From Planctomycetota bacterium (GTDB lineage: Bacteria; Planctomycetota; Planctomycetia; Planctomycetales; Planctomycetaceae), in assembly GCA_003670925.1 (NCBI GenBank), contig QWQG01000188.1, positions 1 to 33,894 on the forward strand: 33,894 nucleotides of DNA, read 5' to 3'. The position numbers were made by a program, and so were the translations under genes. A model generated the notes under the pieces. The model did not search any database. It saw nothing but the letters and a program-made list of their open reading frames with translations, and had not been told where the DNA came from. How positions within the stretch are numbered: the first letter of the stretch is position 1; each line of letters opens with the position of its first letter. Below, in pieces: positions 24,313 to 33,441 of this stretch.

Positions 24313-25641
24313 TTATGTCAGTTCGGCGATCGGGCGACCACCTCCCACAATACTGACTGGCCGGCCGCTAGCGTCCTCGAAATGGGTGTCGAGTGAAATG
24401 CCGAGCGTATGATAAATCGTAGCCAAGAGATCAAGCGGAGTGACCGGTCGCTCCTGAACACCACCACCCCACTTTTCACTCGCCCCAATCACCCGCCCGC
24501 CGGGGATCCCGCCGCCCGCCAGTAAAACACTGAAACAGTCGGCCCAGTGATCCCGGCCCGCGTGCCCGTTCATGCGTGGTGTGCGACCAAATTCCCCCAC
24601 GCAGTAAATGATCACATCGTTCAGCATCCCGCGTATTGTGAGATCGTCCACCAGTGCGGCAATTGCTTTGTCGAGAGGTGGAAGATGCTCCTCTAGCCCC
24701 TTGGCGATGTCATTGTGATGATCCCAATTCCCCGTATTAATGTTGACGCAACGCACGCCCGATTCCACCAACCGACGCGCTAGCAATGCACTCTGCCCAT
24801 AGCGATGCCGCCCATATTTATCACGCAGCGTCGCGTCTTCTGCGTTAAGATCAAACGCGGTGCGAACCTGATCACCGGAAACCATCTCCAACGCTTGACT
24901 CTTAAATGTGTCTAGCCCTTCCATGACCCCGTTATCATCGATATCGCGGCGGAGTGTGTCGAACGTTTTTAATAACGCCCGGCGTGAATCAATCGTACGT
25001 GTGGTCAATCCCGTCGGCAGCGAGAGACTAGGCAACTTGAAATCTGCCGCATTCGGGTCTGCTCCAACTTCAAACGGATTGAATGCTTTGCCCAAGTACA
25101 CGCCTCCCTGATATCCAAAAGCTTCTGACTTAGGAATCGTGACGTACGCAGGAAGTGGTGGTAGACGGGAACCCAATGAGCGAGAAATCACCGATCCAAA
25201 TGAGGGTTTTTGAGCCGCATTGCGGGCCAGTGTCGGACCGAAGTAGCCCGTCTGCATCCAGTGCGCGGATGGTGCATGAATTCCATTCTCATGATGCACC
25301 GAGCGGACAATCGAGAGCCGATCCATGACCTGAGCCTGACATGGGAGTCCCTCACTGAGCTGAATGCCGGGAATCTTCGTGCCAATAGGTTGATACATGC
25401 CGCGATATTCAGACGGGGCATTGGGCTTCAAGTCCCAAGTGTCTTGCTGACTCACACCACCATCGGTCCAAAAAACAATGAGCGATTTCCGGCTAGCAGG
25501 CCGACCGGCTTCCGCAGCCTGGCATTCCAGCCGCAGCAGATCGGCGAGCCCCAGTCCCAGCAGCGGTGCTCCGATCTGCAAGAAATTCCGGCGCGTGCCG
25601 CCTGAGCATTTCTGAAACGCTTGACCTTCAATTTTCAACAT
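24313..25641 (-). CDS. DUF1501 family protein with Tat signal (second; operon end)
   Basis: The protein has 442 residues. The Tat signal is GTRRNFLQIGAPLLGLGLAD. DUF1501 motifs: SLIVFWTDGGVSQQDTWDLK, IVRSVHHENGIHAPSAHWMQ, LLARRLVESGVRCVNINTG followed by NWDHHNDI, IYCVGEFGRTPRMNG and GRDHWADCFSVLLAGGG. All predicted ligand clusters (DHH, GEFGRTP, GRDHW) are kept. A strong ribosome binding site, GGAGGAGAAGTTTC, precedes the ATG. It starts 30 bp after the PSCyt1/DUF1549/DUF1553 gene, the standard pairing across Planctomycetota, which implies a shared exported process of unknown chemistry. Identity with sulfatases is only at fold level; there is no C-x-P-S-R site. Confidence 0.93.
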   Translation of the reverse strand: MLKIEGQAFQKCSGGTRRNFLQIGAPLLGLGLADLLRLECQAAEAGRPASRKSLIVFWTDGGVSQQDTWDLKPNAPSEYRGMYQPIGTKIPGIQLSEGLPCQAQVMDRLSIVRSVHHENGIHAPSAHWMQTGYFGPTLARNAAQKPSFGSVISRSLGSRLPPLPAYVTIPKSEAFGYQGGVYLGKAFNPFEVGADPNAADFKLPSLSLPTGLTTRTIDSRRALLKTFDTLRRDIDDNGVMEGLDTFKSQALEMVSGDQVRTAFDLNAEDATLRDKYGRHRYGQSALLARRLVESGVRCVNINTGNWDHHNDIAKGLEEHLPPLDKAIAALVDDLTIRGMLNDVIIYCVGEFGRTPRMNGHAGRDHWADCFSVLLAGGGIPGGRVIGASEKWGGGVQERPVTPLDLLATIYHTLGISLDTHFEDASGRPVSIVGGGRPIAELT

Positions 25642-25671
25642 GAAACTTCTCCTCCAATTCGGACTTCGTTT

Positions 25672-27981
25672 CTAATGATTGAACATAAATTCGTTGGTAG
25701 CCAATAGTGACCACAAGAGTGACCGACAGGCTTCTCCACGGTCTGGCTCAGCCGCGAAAAATAAGGTTGCCGCGTTGAGTTCCTCCGGACGTGGATGGCG
25801 TGCGAACACACGCAGAAAAATTTCTCTGGCCAGAATCTCAGGCGACTTATCGCTGATTGCCAGTTGTTCAGCGTAACCTGTTTTCTCCGTTAGCTTCCGT
25901 TGAATTTCCGACGAGTTGACTAATTCCAATGCCTGTGTCAGTGCGGGAGCGTCAACGCGTTCACATTCGCACGCCGACATTCGTAGAGGTCGCCCAAACA
26001 CATCCAAGAAATTCGCTGCGACATTTTCGTCCGGTAATTCAATCGCGCGAGTTCCAGGCGGAACGCTGTCAAAGTTTGTAGGCACATCTAGCACCTGACT
26101 GATGCCATCCAGCAAAACTTCCGCCGGCATGCGACGCGGATAAAATCGCGCAAATGTCTGCGTGTCACCGACATTGCCCGCATGCGGCGCCGACTCCAGA
26201 CGGTAGGCATAACTATTCGCGATCACGCGGATTAACTGTTTTAGATCGTAACCACTGGAAATGAAATCTTGTGCGAGCCCGTCGAGAAGTTCCGGATTGC
26301 TTGGCGGATTTGTGCTGCGGGCGTCGTCAATCGGGTGCACGATGCCTCGTCCCATAAAATGTGCCCACATGCGATTGACCATGGTGCGTGCAAAAAACGG
26401 ATTGTCGCCAGCAGACATCCACCGCGCCAGACTTACTCGCGGATCATCGTGCAGGCCGAGCGAGAATTCGTTCCCACCCAAAGGCTGCGGTTTGAGGATT
26501 TTTCCGGTCCTCGGATGTAAAACGACTGCCGACTCTTTTAGAAAGATCATCTCGTCGGTCGGAACTTCCGCATCAGCAAACCCACCCTTGCGACCGACCC
26601 GCGAAAATACAGCCGCCAGCCCATAGTAGTCCGACTGGCTCCAGCGCTCCGTGGGATGATGATGACACTGGGCACACTGTACACGGACTCCTAAAAAGGC
26701 CTGTGCAACTGATTCCACATATTCTGCAGGTTTCCGCACAGTGCGATACCAAATCGCAGGTGGGTTCTCATTCTGACTTCCAGTCGCAGTCAAAATTTCT
26801 GATACAAATTGATCATATGGCTTGTTCGCTTCGAGCGAATCGCGAATCCACTCAGCAAACAATGTCGTGCCTGCCCGCTGTTTGCTAGTGGAATACCCTG
26901 CGCCGCGATTCTGTAAGACATCGGCCCATTTCAAAGCGAAGTAACTGGCATACTCCGGACGTTCCAGCAGACGATTGATCAAGGCTTGACGCTTATCGCT
27001 GCGTGGAGCAGTCAGGTATTCAGTCACTTCACTGTCCGATGGCAATGTTCCGATAATATCAAGTGTGACGCGACGCAGAAATGTTGCGTCGTCGGCTACA
27101 GCAGACGGCACAATGCCCAATTGTCGCCACTGATTAAACAGGTGGCTATCTACGGAATTATTATTCCATTCGCGAGGGCTTTCCGCGTCTCGCAGAAGTT
27201 GGGCTTTGATTTTATCTAATTCTGCGTTGATCGCAGCCAACTGCGTCGGTTCACTGGCAAATGGCACAGCTGCGTGAAACGTCGCAAGCTGCTCACCAAA
27301 CCGGGCCATGACAGAAAACAAGCCGTGCTGCAAACTCGTCTGCACGAGGCCGGAATTTGTCACGGTCGCGATACCTACTTCATTTGATTGATAGATCGCC
27401 TGAAGCGTCACATCACGTGACGTCCCATCGGAAAAAGCCCCGGTCACATGTAACTGCAGGGAGGACTCACTGTGCATAATTTGCTGATGCGGGGTAATCT
27501 CCACGCGGACGAGATGCGGGTCGTCTTCGCTCGGTGCTGGCGCGCCTTGACTGATCCATTGGCGGAGAATTTGATAGTCATGACTATCCACTGCCAGTCG
27601 TCGTCCACCGCCATGCGGCATCGTCGCCGTTGCCTTTGCCAAGAGGAGGCTCTGATCCGGTGCGGCCAACGACAGTCGCCGTCCTCGTGATTCTTTCACG
27701 ATCGCTTCGTAATCGAATTCTGGTTCGAATCCAAACAACGAAAGCCGAAATCCATTTTGTCCAGTTGCCTTCCCGTGACACCCGCCGCCGTTGCATCCGA
27801 GCTTCGTCAAGATCGGTACGACCTCGGTACCAAAATAGACCGCGCTGGGCGACGCGGCGGCCCTGTCGATTTCCTGCGGCGCCCCCTCGACCGTGCCCTG
27901 AAATTCAAAAGCAAGGATCAGCGTCGTGAATAAAATGAGACGACAAGATAAACCCCTGTATTTAAGATCAATAAATGCCAT
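25672..27981 (-). CDS. Secreted cytochrome-c-like PSCyt1/DUF1549/DUF1553 protein
   Basis: The protein has 769 residues. The signal peptide is LILFTTLILAFEFQGTVEG. An N-terminal cytochrome-like segment carries LGCNGGGCHGKATGQNGFRL, a CX4CH haem-type motif with C63, C68 and H69. An Ig-like BIG2 strand region follows at about 155-245. DUF1549 is at about 275-450, containing a conventional CxxCH (VQCAQCHHHP, near 436-441). DUF1553 is at about 500-765 (NPFFARTMVNRMWAHFMGRG and GLAQDFISSGYDLKQLIRVI). Haem binding at the CxxCH is likely; at the CX4CH it is uncertain. Its ATG overlaps the TAA of the upstream gene as TAATG, indicating translational coupling. Redox partner and substrate are unknown. 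Confidence 0.93.
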   Translation of the reverse strand: MAFIDLKYRGLSCRLILFTTLILAFEFQGTVEGAPQEIDRAAASPSAVYFGTEVVPILTKLGCNGGGCHGKATGQNGFRLSLFGFEPEFDYEAIVKESRGRRLSLAAPDQSLLLAKATATMPHGGGRRLAVDSHDYQILRQWISQGAPAPSEDDPHLVRVEITPHQQIMHSESSLQLHVTGAFSDGTSRDVTLQAIYQSNEVGIATVTNSGLVQTSLQHGLFSVMARFGEQLATFHAAVPFASEPTQLAAINAELDKIKAQLLRDAESPREWNNNSVDSHLFNQWRQLGIVPSAVADDATFLRRVTLDIIGTLPSDSEVTEYLTAPRSDKRQALINRLLERPEYASYFALKWADVLQNRGAGYSTSKQRAGTTLFAEWIRDSLEANKPYDQFVSEILTATGSQNENPPAIWYRTVRKPAEYVESVAQAFLGVRVQCAQCHHHPTERWSQSDYYGLAAVFSRVGRKGGFADAEVPTDEMIFLKESAVVLHPRTGKILKPQPLGGNEFSLGLHDDPRVSLARWMSAGDNPFFARTMVNRMWAHFMGRGIVHPIDDARSTNPPSNPELLDGLAQDFISSGYDLKQLIRVIANSYAYRLESAPHAGNVGDTQTFARFYPRRMPAEVLLDGISQVLDVPTNFDSVPPGTRAIELPDENVAANFLDVFGRPLRMSACECERVDAPALTQALELVNSSEIQRKLTEKTGYAEQLAISDKSPEILAREIFLRVFARHPRPEELNAATLFFAAEPDRGEACRSLLWSLLATNEFMFNH

Positions 27982-30569
27982 TACGGTAAAATCTCCAACG
28001 AAAAAAAACTGCTCCCGTGATAGCTTGGCTCATCTTCAATCACACCGACGGTAAAAAGCCGAAGGAAAGGTTGCGGTCCTAACGCGGCATCGTCGTTGAT
28101 CACGATCTGGAGGGAGCCAGCGTCTGTCTGACCAACGAAAGTTTCCCCACGACCTCGCAGGCCGGCAACATCCGTCACACATCCAGGAGCGGCTAATTCT
28201 GTATGCATCTTGCCAATGAATCCGTTGAGTCGTTTTGCCGAATAGGCAATCTGAATTGTCTCACCTCGTCGAGCCTGCTTCACGGAAAAAGGATCCACTT
28301 CGACATGAAATGCGGCCGGCTGCACATCAATCGTGACAGAGTTACTGTAGCCAAAAATTGTTTCCGTTTTAGCGTCCGCTGTGGGGACAGTCGTTTCAGC
28401 TCGGATCGCAAGCGAATAACGCCCCACTGGGAGTGTCGTTGGGAGAAGAAAACTGAGATACCCTGTGGTCTGACCAGCCGGAATGATGGCCGATTCATTG
28501 GGAATAAGTTCGGGAAGCCCAACCCCAATCAATTTCACGGATGCCTGTTGCAGCGGCTCTCGCCGTTCGATCTGAACCGCCAAATCGACGACTCCCCCGG
28601 GAGAATGCCTTGCCTGCAGAGTTCCATACAATTGATGCTCAACCGTCCCGTGGCCATCCGCCGTGATCTTCAGCGGCGACGCACCGACAACCGCCAAGGG
28701 AATTTCTGAAACAATTCGGCCCCAACCATTTGCTGGTCTCGACCGGACGACTGTGCCGCCATGAACCGCGCGATGCAAGCTTTCCAACCCAACTTCGGCA
28801 GAAGCCTCTAGTTTTAACGCCCCGCATTGGCCTTCCGCATTTTGATCAGCTGACACCACCATCAGCGTCCGATCAACGCCGGGACCTAGCCAAACGTCCG
28901 CACATTCCACACCGCTCGGTAGATCTTTGGCTGATACACGGATTGATCCACCCCAGCCACGCCTCCGGACCGCGAGCAGTTCCAAAACTGCACGACCTCC
29001 ACGCTGCAAGTTTAAGCCACCCGGTCCCCCTTGGAGGGGGATGGCCACGACTTGAAAATCCGGCTCTTCTCGTTCAAGTCTCAGCCGATAGAGACGCCGC
29101 AGATCGCTTCGCAATCCGCCACTCAAATTCTGGACGGCAATCAAAAATCGACCATCTTCCGGAGATACCCAGCGTCCAGCAGGATCGAGATGGTTGGTTG
29201 GGAACGCGCCGCCGAGATTCCGAGTTTCGTCGGCGAATTGTGCCAATACAGCCAGTGGTTGCAGAGTTTGTGCGTCGGCTAGCGCATCTAGAATGCGTCC
29301 ATCATGGATGCTAATTTGCAGATCAACGGGAGAACCAATTCGCTGTCCGAACGCTTCGATAAAGAACACTTCACCGCGTCGCGCTTCGATCGCATACCAG
29401 TCGCATTCAGCCCCCTCCGCCAACTGTCCACTTAGGTCACAGGGAACAGTGATCGCCTGCGCTAGTTCAGACGCCGAGTTGTCACCGCGATCGATGCTCA
29501 CCGGCACATCCGCGAGCCCAATCACAATTGGCGCATGGCTCCGGGGAAAATGGTAACAGAATGCCGCTCCTGCCAAAATCGCTTGCGATGGTTGCAACTG
29601 CACGGGGAGGGGCCATGTGGCAACAGCAAGTGCTGCAGGAATTTCTACCTCAATACTTTCATAACCGGCACTCAGTTGAGATCGGACGCCGCTGGCTGAA
29701 TTCTCGTTGATCTCCGTTTCTAATGCGGCAGATGTTTCGTCGCGATTTAGGTTCCAGCCATACAATTGAACGCGTGACGTCTTCCCGCGCTCAATTACCG
29801 ACGGCACAGAGAACGCGACACGTGGCCCTGTATCAATGTCGAGGCGGTAGTAACATTCTACGCCGCCAGTAGAAATTAAATCGTGAACTGCCACAACATA
29901 CGTACCATCCACCGGCACTCGGAAATCCAGCAGCGGATCACTGCCAAAGTATCCGCGATTGACCGCAACTCGACGCCCTGTACTGTCAAAAAGTTCCAAC
30001 ACCAAGCGCAGGGGTGAATCAATTCGTTCAGCCCAGCCCTCAATTATCAAGCGTTGGCCTTTTTTTGCCTCAATCCGAAACTGATCAACGTCTCCTCCTT
30101 TGTTCAGTTGTCCGTTGACCACACTGTCCAACGGAACGATCGTCGCCTCTCGTTGCGAGTCGTTCGGCTCTACTTCGGAATGCTCCACGCGGTTTCCCAC
30201 AGCAAATGTCCGCGGGGCGCTCACGCCGTTGTCCCCCACGGCCCATAAGTCGTACAGGCCGGGCTGGGCATTGGGCGGAATCGTGAGGCGAAAACGATTG
30301 GGTTCCAGTAACTCGCAGCGCACTCCAAGAACACTGCAACGCAACGTCGTCACCCTTTCGAGATTGCTGCCAGTAACGGTGACGTCCACAGTGGTACCGT
30401 TTTGACCACTTGCAGGGAAAACCGTGTTGAAGACGGGCGGCGTCTGGGCAAACACAGAATGCGTAGTCAAGACAAGCAGGGTAATTACGCACACGATGAC
30501 GCAACTATCGCTGCGGACAATTGGCCGGAGGAGTGGGCGTGACAACGCATTGCGGTCGTCATATCTCAC
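27981..30569 (-). CDS. Secreted PPC-domain multi-beta-domain protein
   Basis: The protein has 862 residues from a GTG start with AGGAAG eight bases upstream. The signal peptide is VIVCVITLLVLTTHSVFAQ. It begins with an IPT/TIG-like domain (VFNTVFPASGQNGTTVDVTV, about 44-125). A PPC (pre-peptidase C-terminal) domain follows at about 135-248 (EVEPNDSQREAT, GDVDQFRIEAKKGQRLIIE, DGTYVVAVHD). A second, more divergent PPC domain is at about 365-500 (ECDWYAIEARRGEVFFIEAF). Further beta-sandwich regions reach the C-terminus. There is no protease or other catalytic domain, so binding or scaffolding in the periplasm or at the surface is inferred. It is coupled to the following gene by TAATG and is 99 bp after the upstream DUF1501 gene. 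Confidence 0.85.
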   Translation of the reverse strand: MRYDDRNALSRPLLRPIVRSDSCVIVCVITLLVLTTHSVFAQTPPVFNTVFPASGQNGTTVDVTVTGSNLERVTTLRCSVLGVRCELLEPNRFRLTIPPNAQPGLYDLWAVGDNGVSAPRTFAVGNRVEHSEVEPNDSQREATIVPLDSVVNGQLNKGGDVDQFRIEAKKGQRLIIEGWAERIDSPLRLVLELFDSTGRRVAVNRGYFGSDPLLDFRVPVDGTYVVAVHDLISTGGVECYYRLDIDTGPRVAFSVPSVIERGKTSRVQLYGWNLNRDETSAALETEINENSASGVRSQLSAGYESIEVEIPAALAVATWPLPVQLQPSQAILAGAAFCYHFPRSHAPIVIGLADVPVSIDRGDNSASELAQAITVPCDLSGQLAEGAECDWYAIEARRGEVFFIEAFGQRIGSPVDLQISIHDGRILDALADAQTLQPLAVLAQFADETRNLGGAFPTNHLDPAGRWVSPEDGRFLIAVQNLSGGLRSDLRRLYRLRLEREEPDFQVVAIPLQGGPGGLNLQRGGRAVLELLAVRRRGWGGSIRVSAKDLPSGVECADVWLGPGVDRTLMVVSADQNAEGQCGALKLEASAEVGLESLHRAVHGGTVVRSRPANGWGRIVSEIPLAVVGASPLKITADGHGTVEHQLYGTLQARHSPGGVVDLAVQIERREPLQQASVKLIGVGLPELIPNESAIIPAGQTTGYLSFLLPTTLPVGRYSLAIRAETTVPTADAKTETIFGYSNSVTIDVQPAAFHVEVDPFSVKQARRGETIQIAYSAKRLNGFIGKMHTELAAPGCVTDVAGLRGRGETFVGQTDAGSLQIVINDDAALGPQPFLRLFTVGVIEDEPSYHGSSFFSLEILP

Positions 30570-30668
30570 TGCGATGTCTTCCTAGAATAACGGGGTGGGG
30601 AAATGAGCAGAGGGCAGATAGCATCGAATGTCGCTTGGCAATCAGCCATTATTTTCTCGTACTTTGCC

Positions 30669-32075
30669 TTATAAAAGTTCGGCGATTGGCGTGCCATCCG
30701 TCAGGATCGGCATGGGGCGGCCTGAATAGTCGGGGAAAGAGTGTTCTGTGTCGATTCCCAAGTGACGATACGCAGTCGCCCAGAGATCATTTGGTGAGAG
30801 TGGTCGGTCTTTGGGGTGTTCGCCCAACGCATTGGTGGAACCGATCACTTGGCCAGTTCTCATGCCACCGCCGGAAACCAACAGGGACATTGCGGCCGGC
30901 CAGTGATCACGGCCCGGCTGCAGAATTCCAGTCCCCGTGCCTTTTTGATAACTCACGCGCGGAGTATGGCCGAACTCACCCATGACAATCACCATAATCT
31001 TGCGGTCTAATCCTCGGGTGTAGATATCTTCAATCAAGGCCGAAACGGCTTTATCGAAATACGGCAACCGCCAACGAGCATCGTCGAAGACATGGCAGTT
31101 CACTGCGTGGCAGTCCCAGTTATAAATCGAGTTGGCGGGACTCGCCCCACCAGGATGTTCCATCACGACATTCGCAAAGCTCGTTCCCGCTTCCACTAAG
31201 CGTCGCGCCAGCAAGGCCTGTTGACCATACGCATTCCGACCATAACGATCTCGCAGTGTCGATTCCTCTTGGGACAAGTCAAACGCATTCCGCACTGCAT
31301 CGCTCGTCAGGAGCGAGAGCGCTTTTTGCTGGAAGCGGCTGCTTGCTTCGAGAACACCACTGTGGTCCACTTCATGCCGGATCCGATCGAAGCTCCGCAA
31401 GAGCGATCGACGATCATTCAGACGCGATGTAAGCTGGGGCACAATCGAAAGATTGGGGATCGAAAATTTCGGGTCACTCGGATCACCAGGGATCAGAAAT
31501 GGAGCATACGCCCGACCAAGGTAACCAGCCCCCTGCGAGTAAGAATCGGCATTAGTGTCAGCACGTTGGCCCGAAGTGAAGTTTAAGACTTCGGGACGCA
31601 GATGTTCCCGCAGTTTACCAACGATGCAGCCTACCGATGGAGCATCGTTTACGAAACCCGACGGCGATTTTGGAATTCGCCCCGTCAGAACTCGCTTATG
31701 CGCGCCATCATGATCGCCAAAGCTATGTGACAATGAACGGACAAGTGTAAATCGATCAGCGATCTTCGCATGCAGCGGAAGATGCTCACAGACTTCCATT
31801 CCCGGGACGTTGGTCCTGATGGGCCAGAAATCGCCGCGATATTCGAGCGCCGCATTCGGCTTCATATCGTACGTATCCATGTGCGACAGGCCGCCTGTCA
31901 ACCAAATCAAGATTACCGCCGTGTCCTGATTTTTTCCCCGCAATTCTCCGCCCAGCACGCGCAGCCGCAACAGTTCACCCAGCCCCATGGCCATTGTGAC
32001 CAACGAACCGGCTTTCAACCACCGCCGCCGTGTCAGATGCTGCGGGTATCTGAAGTCTTTCGCGACCCGACTCAC
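30669..32075 (-). CDS. DUF1501 family protein with Tat-like signal (third; operon start)
   Basis: The protein has 468 residues from a GTG start with GGAGGAACGTA ahead of it. The Tat-like signal is LTRRRWLKAGSLVTMAMGLG. DUF1501 motifs: AVILIWLTGGLSHMDTYDMK, LVRSLSHSFGDHDGAHKRVL, LLARRLVEAGTSFANVVMEH, IMVIVMGEFGHTPRVS and GRDHWPAAMSLLVSGGG. Two departures from the other two copies stand out. There is an insertion before NWDCH, where Cys replaces the first His of the usual DHH, and GEFGHTP replaces GEFGRTP. The protein may therefore differ in metal site or substrate from the DUF1501 at the operon end. It is the first gene of the probable operon that runs to 24313. Confidence 0.9.
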   Translation of the reverse strand: MSRVAKDFRYPQHLTRRRWLKAGSLVTMAMGLGELLRLRVLGGELRGKNQDTAVILIWLTGGLSHMDTYDMKPNAALEYRGDFWPIRTNVPGMEVCEHLPLHAKIADRFTLVRSLSHSFGDHDGAHKRVLTGRIPKSPSGFVNDAPSVGCIVGKLREHLRPEVLNFTSGQRADTNADSYSQGAGYLGRAYAPFLIPGDPSDPKFSIPNLSIVPQLTSRLNDRRSLLRSFDRIRHEVDHSGVLEASSRFQQKALSLLTSDAVRNAFDLSQEESTLRDRYGRNAYGQQALLARRLVEAGTSFANVVMEHPGGASPANSIYNWDCHAVNCHVFDDARWRLPYFDKAVSALIEDIYTRGLDRKIMVIVMGEFGHTPRVSYQKGTGTGILQPGRDHWPAAMSLLVSGGGMRTGQVIGSTNALGEHPKDRPLSPNDLWATAYRHLGIDTEHSFPDYSGRPMPILTDGTPIAELL

Positions 32076-32346
32076 TACGTTCCTCCGCTTTTTAAACTAT
32101 CGCGGACAGCAGTTAAAAACCGCTGCTCGGTGTGCCCCTGTTTGTAGCAAACGGGCGACCACGGTAAGAACCCTGCTCGAGGACACGCTGCGCATCTTAA
32201 ATTGACATGGTTGACGATAACAGTCGGATCAGGAACTTTTACATTGGGGATGAGCGGATTCTGGCTTTGCCTTCGCGTGTCGCAACTGGAGCAGTCTCCG
32301 ACACACTTCACTTGTCGTTGAACCAGTTTCGGCTGCCTCCGCTAAT

Positions 32347-33429
32347 TTATCGGTTTGCTCCGCCTGCCGTTGAACCATGCCTATCATCGGCAACGCCCAG
32401 CATTACGGAACTTAAGCCACTGCCGATACCGAGGAGTGCGAAGCGGTCTCCGGGAACTGGCGGATTCTGTTCAAGGCCCATTGACAAAGCAATTGGCAAA
32501 GCGGCGGCTCCGGTGTTGCCAAGAAGTTCCACGGTGGGAAAGTCCAGCGCCGGGTTCAGCCGCAGTCGCTCCATGAGCAGTGTGCGATGTTGTCTTCCAA
32601 CCTGATGCGTAAAGACGCGTGTGACGTCTTCATTGCGCCAGCCCAGCACTGATTTTGTGCGGCTCCATGTTTGTTCGGCGAGCTTGATGCCGGCATGAAG
32701 CAAGGCTTCGGAATCAGTTTCCATGCGGGGCCGACCATCACCATATTTTGCGTTCTCTACTCCGCCAGCACACAATCGATGGCCAGTGGAATCGGCAAGA
32801 AACGATCCGCCGCGTAAACGGAGTCCCGTGCGGCTGAGTTTTCGATCACACAGCACAATCGCCGCAGATCCTGATCCAATCGTCAATGATGCGAACGCCG
32901 ATTTAATACTCTGCCGTGTCAGTGTCCTGTCGGTCAGGAGGCTATCAATCGTGCCTTCCACTAGATCCCGGCCGTTTTCCGTACCAACCACGATGCCGGC
33001 CCGCATCCGCCCAAGTTCGATCTGATCGGCAATGAGCAGCATTCCATTGAGCAGTCCTAGACACGCATTGCTCACATCCATCACGAGCGCCTCGGCCGGT
33101 AGCTGCACTCCATCGTGAACACTGGCCGCCGTCGCCGGCTCCATCTGATCGCGACAGACAGAGCCATGAATCAGCGCGCCGATGTGCCGGCGGTCAATGC
33201 CGGATTTTTCAAGGGCAGCGCGCGCCGTTCCCACGCTAATCGTGCTCGGCAATGTGCCGGGATCAAAGAAACGTCGCTCGCGAATCCCCGTCATGAGTTC
33301 GAGACGTCCGGCAGGTAACGACAATCTTTCGTAGACAGTCGCGAGCCGATTTTCGATCTCGTCGGACGTTACCACATGCGGTGGCAAAGTGTGTACGACA
33401 GCTTCGATGCAGACGTGTTCGTATCGCAT
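32347..33429 (-). CDS. OleA-like thiolase (3-oxoacyl-ACP synthase III fold)
   Basis: Residue numbers count from the GTG at 33441; ATG 33429 (MRYEHVCIEAV) is the more likely start, though both ribosome binding sites are weak. The Cys-His-Asn triad is C127 (VSNACLGLLNGM), H279 (FTHQVGRQH) and N309 (LLGNTGAAALP). OleA enzymes condense two acyl-CoA chains head to head and carry an extra active-site Glu in a (D)-x-x-EP-(S/T)-TAS motif. Here SVCRDQMEPATAA has E101, exactly 26 residues before the Cys, as in Xanthomonas OleA. VTSDEIENRLATVYERLSLP and ALLGIGSGLSSVMLGV are also OleA-like. FabH lacks this Glu. The oleB/C/D partners are not downstream; the genes upstream lie outside the window. I am sure of the thiolase fold and fairly sure of the OleA-type assignment. 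Confidence 0.85.
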   Translation of the reverse strand: MRYEHVCIEAVVHTLPPHVVTSDEIENRLATVYERLSLPAGRLELMTGIRERRFFDPGTLPSTISVGTARAALEKSGIDRRHIGALIHGSVCRDQMEPATAASVHDGVQLPAEALVMDVSNACLGLLNGMLLIADQIELGRMRAGIVVGTENGRDLVEGTIDSLLTDRTLTRQSIKSAFASLTIGSGSAAIVLCDRKLSRTGLRLRGGSFLADSTGHRLCAGGVENAKYGDGRPRMETDSEALLHAGIKLAEQTWSRTKSVLGWRNEDVTRVFTHQVGRQHRTLLMERLRLNPALDFPTVELLGNTGAAALPIALSMGLEQNPPVPGDRFALLGIGSGLSSVMLGVADDRHGSTAGGANR

Positions 33430-33441
33430 GCTCAGTTTCAC

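Noticed and set aside
26261-26626. 121-codon plus-strand frame opposite the PSD gene
   Set aside because: Antisense shadow with no domain and no ribosome binding site.
30085-30504. 139-codon minus-strand frame inside the PPC gene
   Set aside because: Arginine- and cysteine-rich shadow of the real frame.
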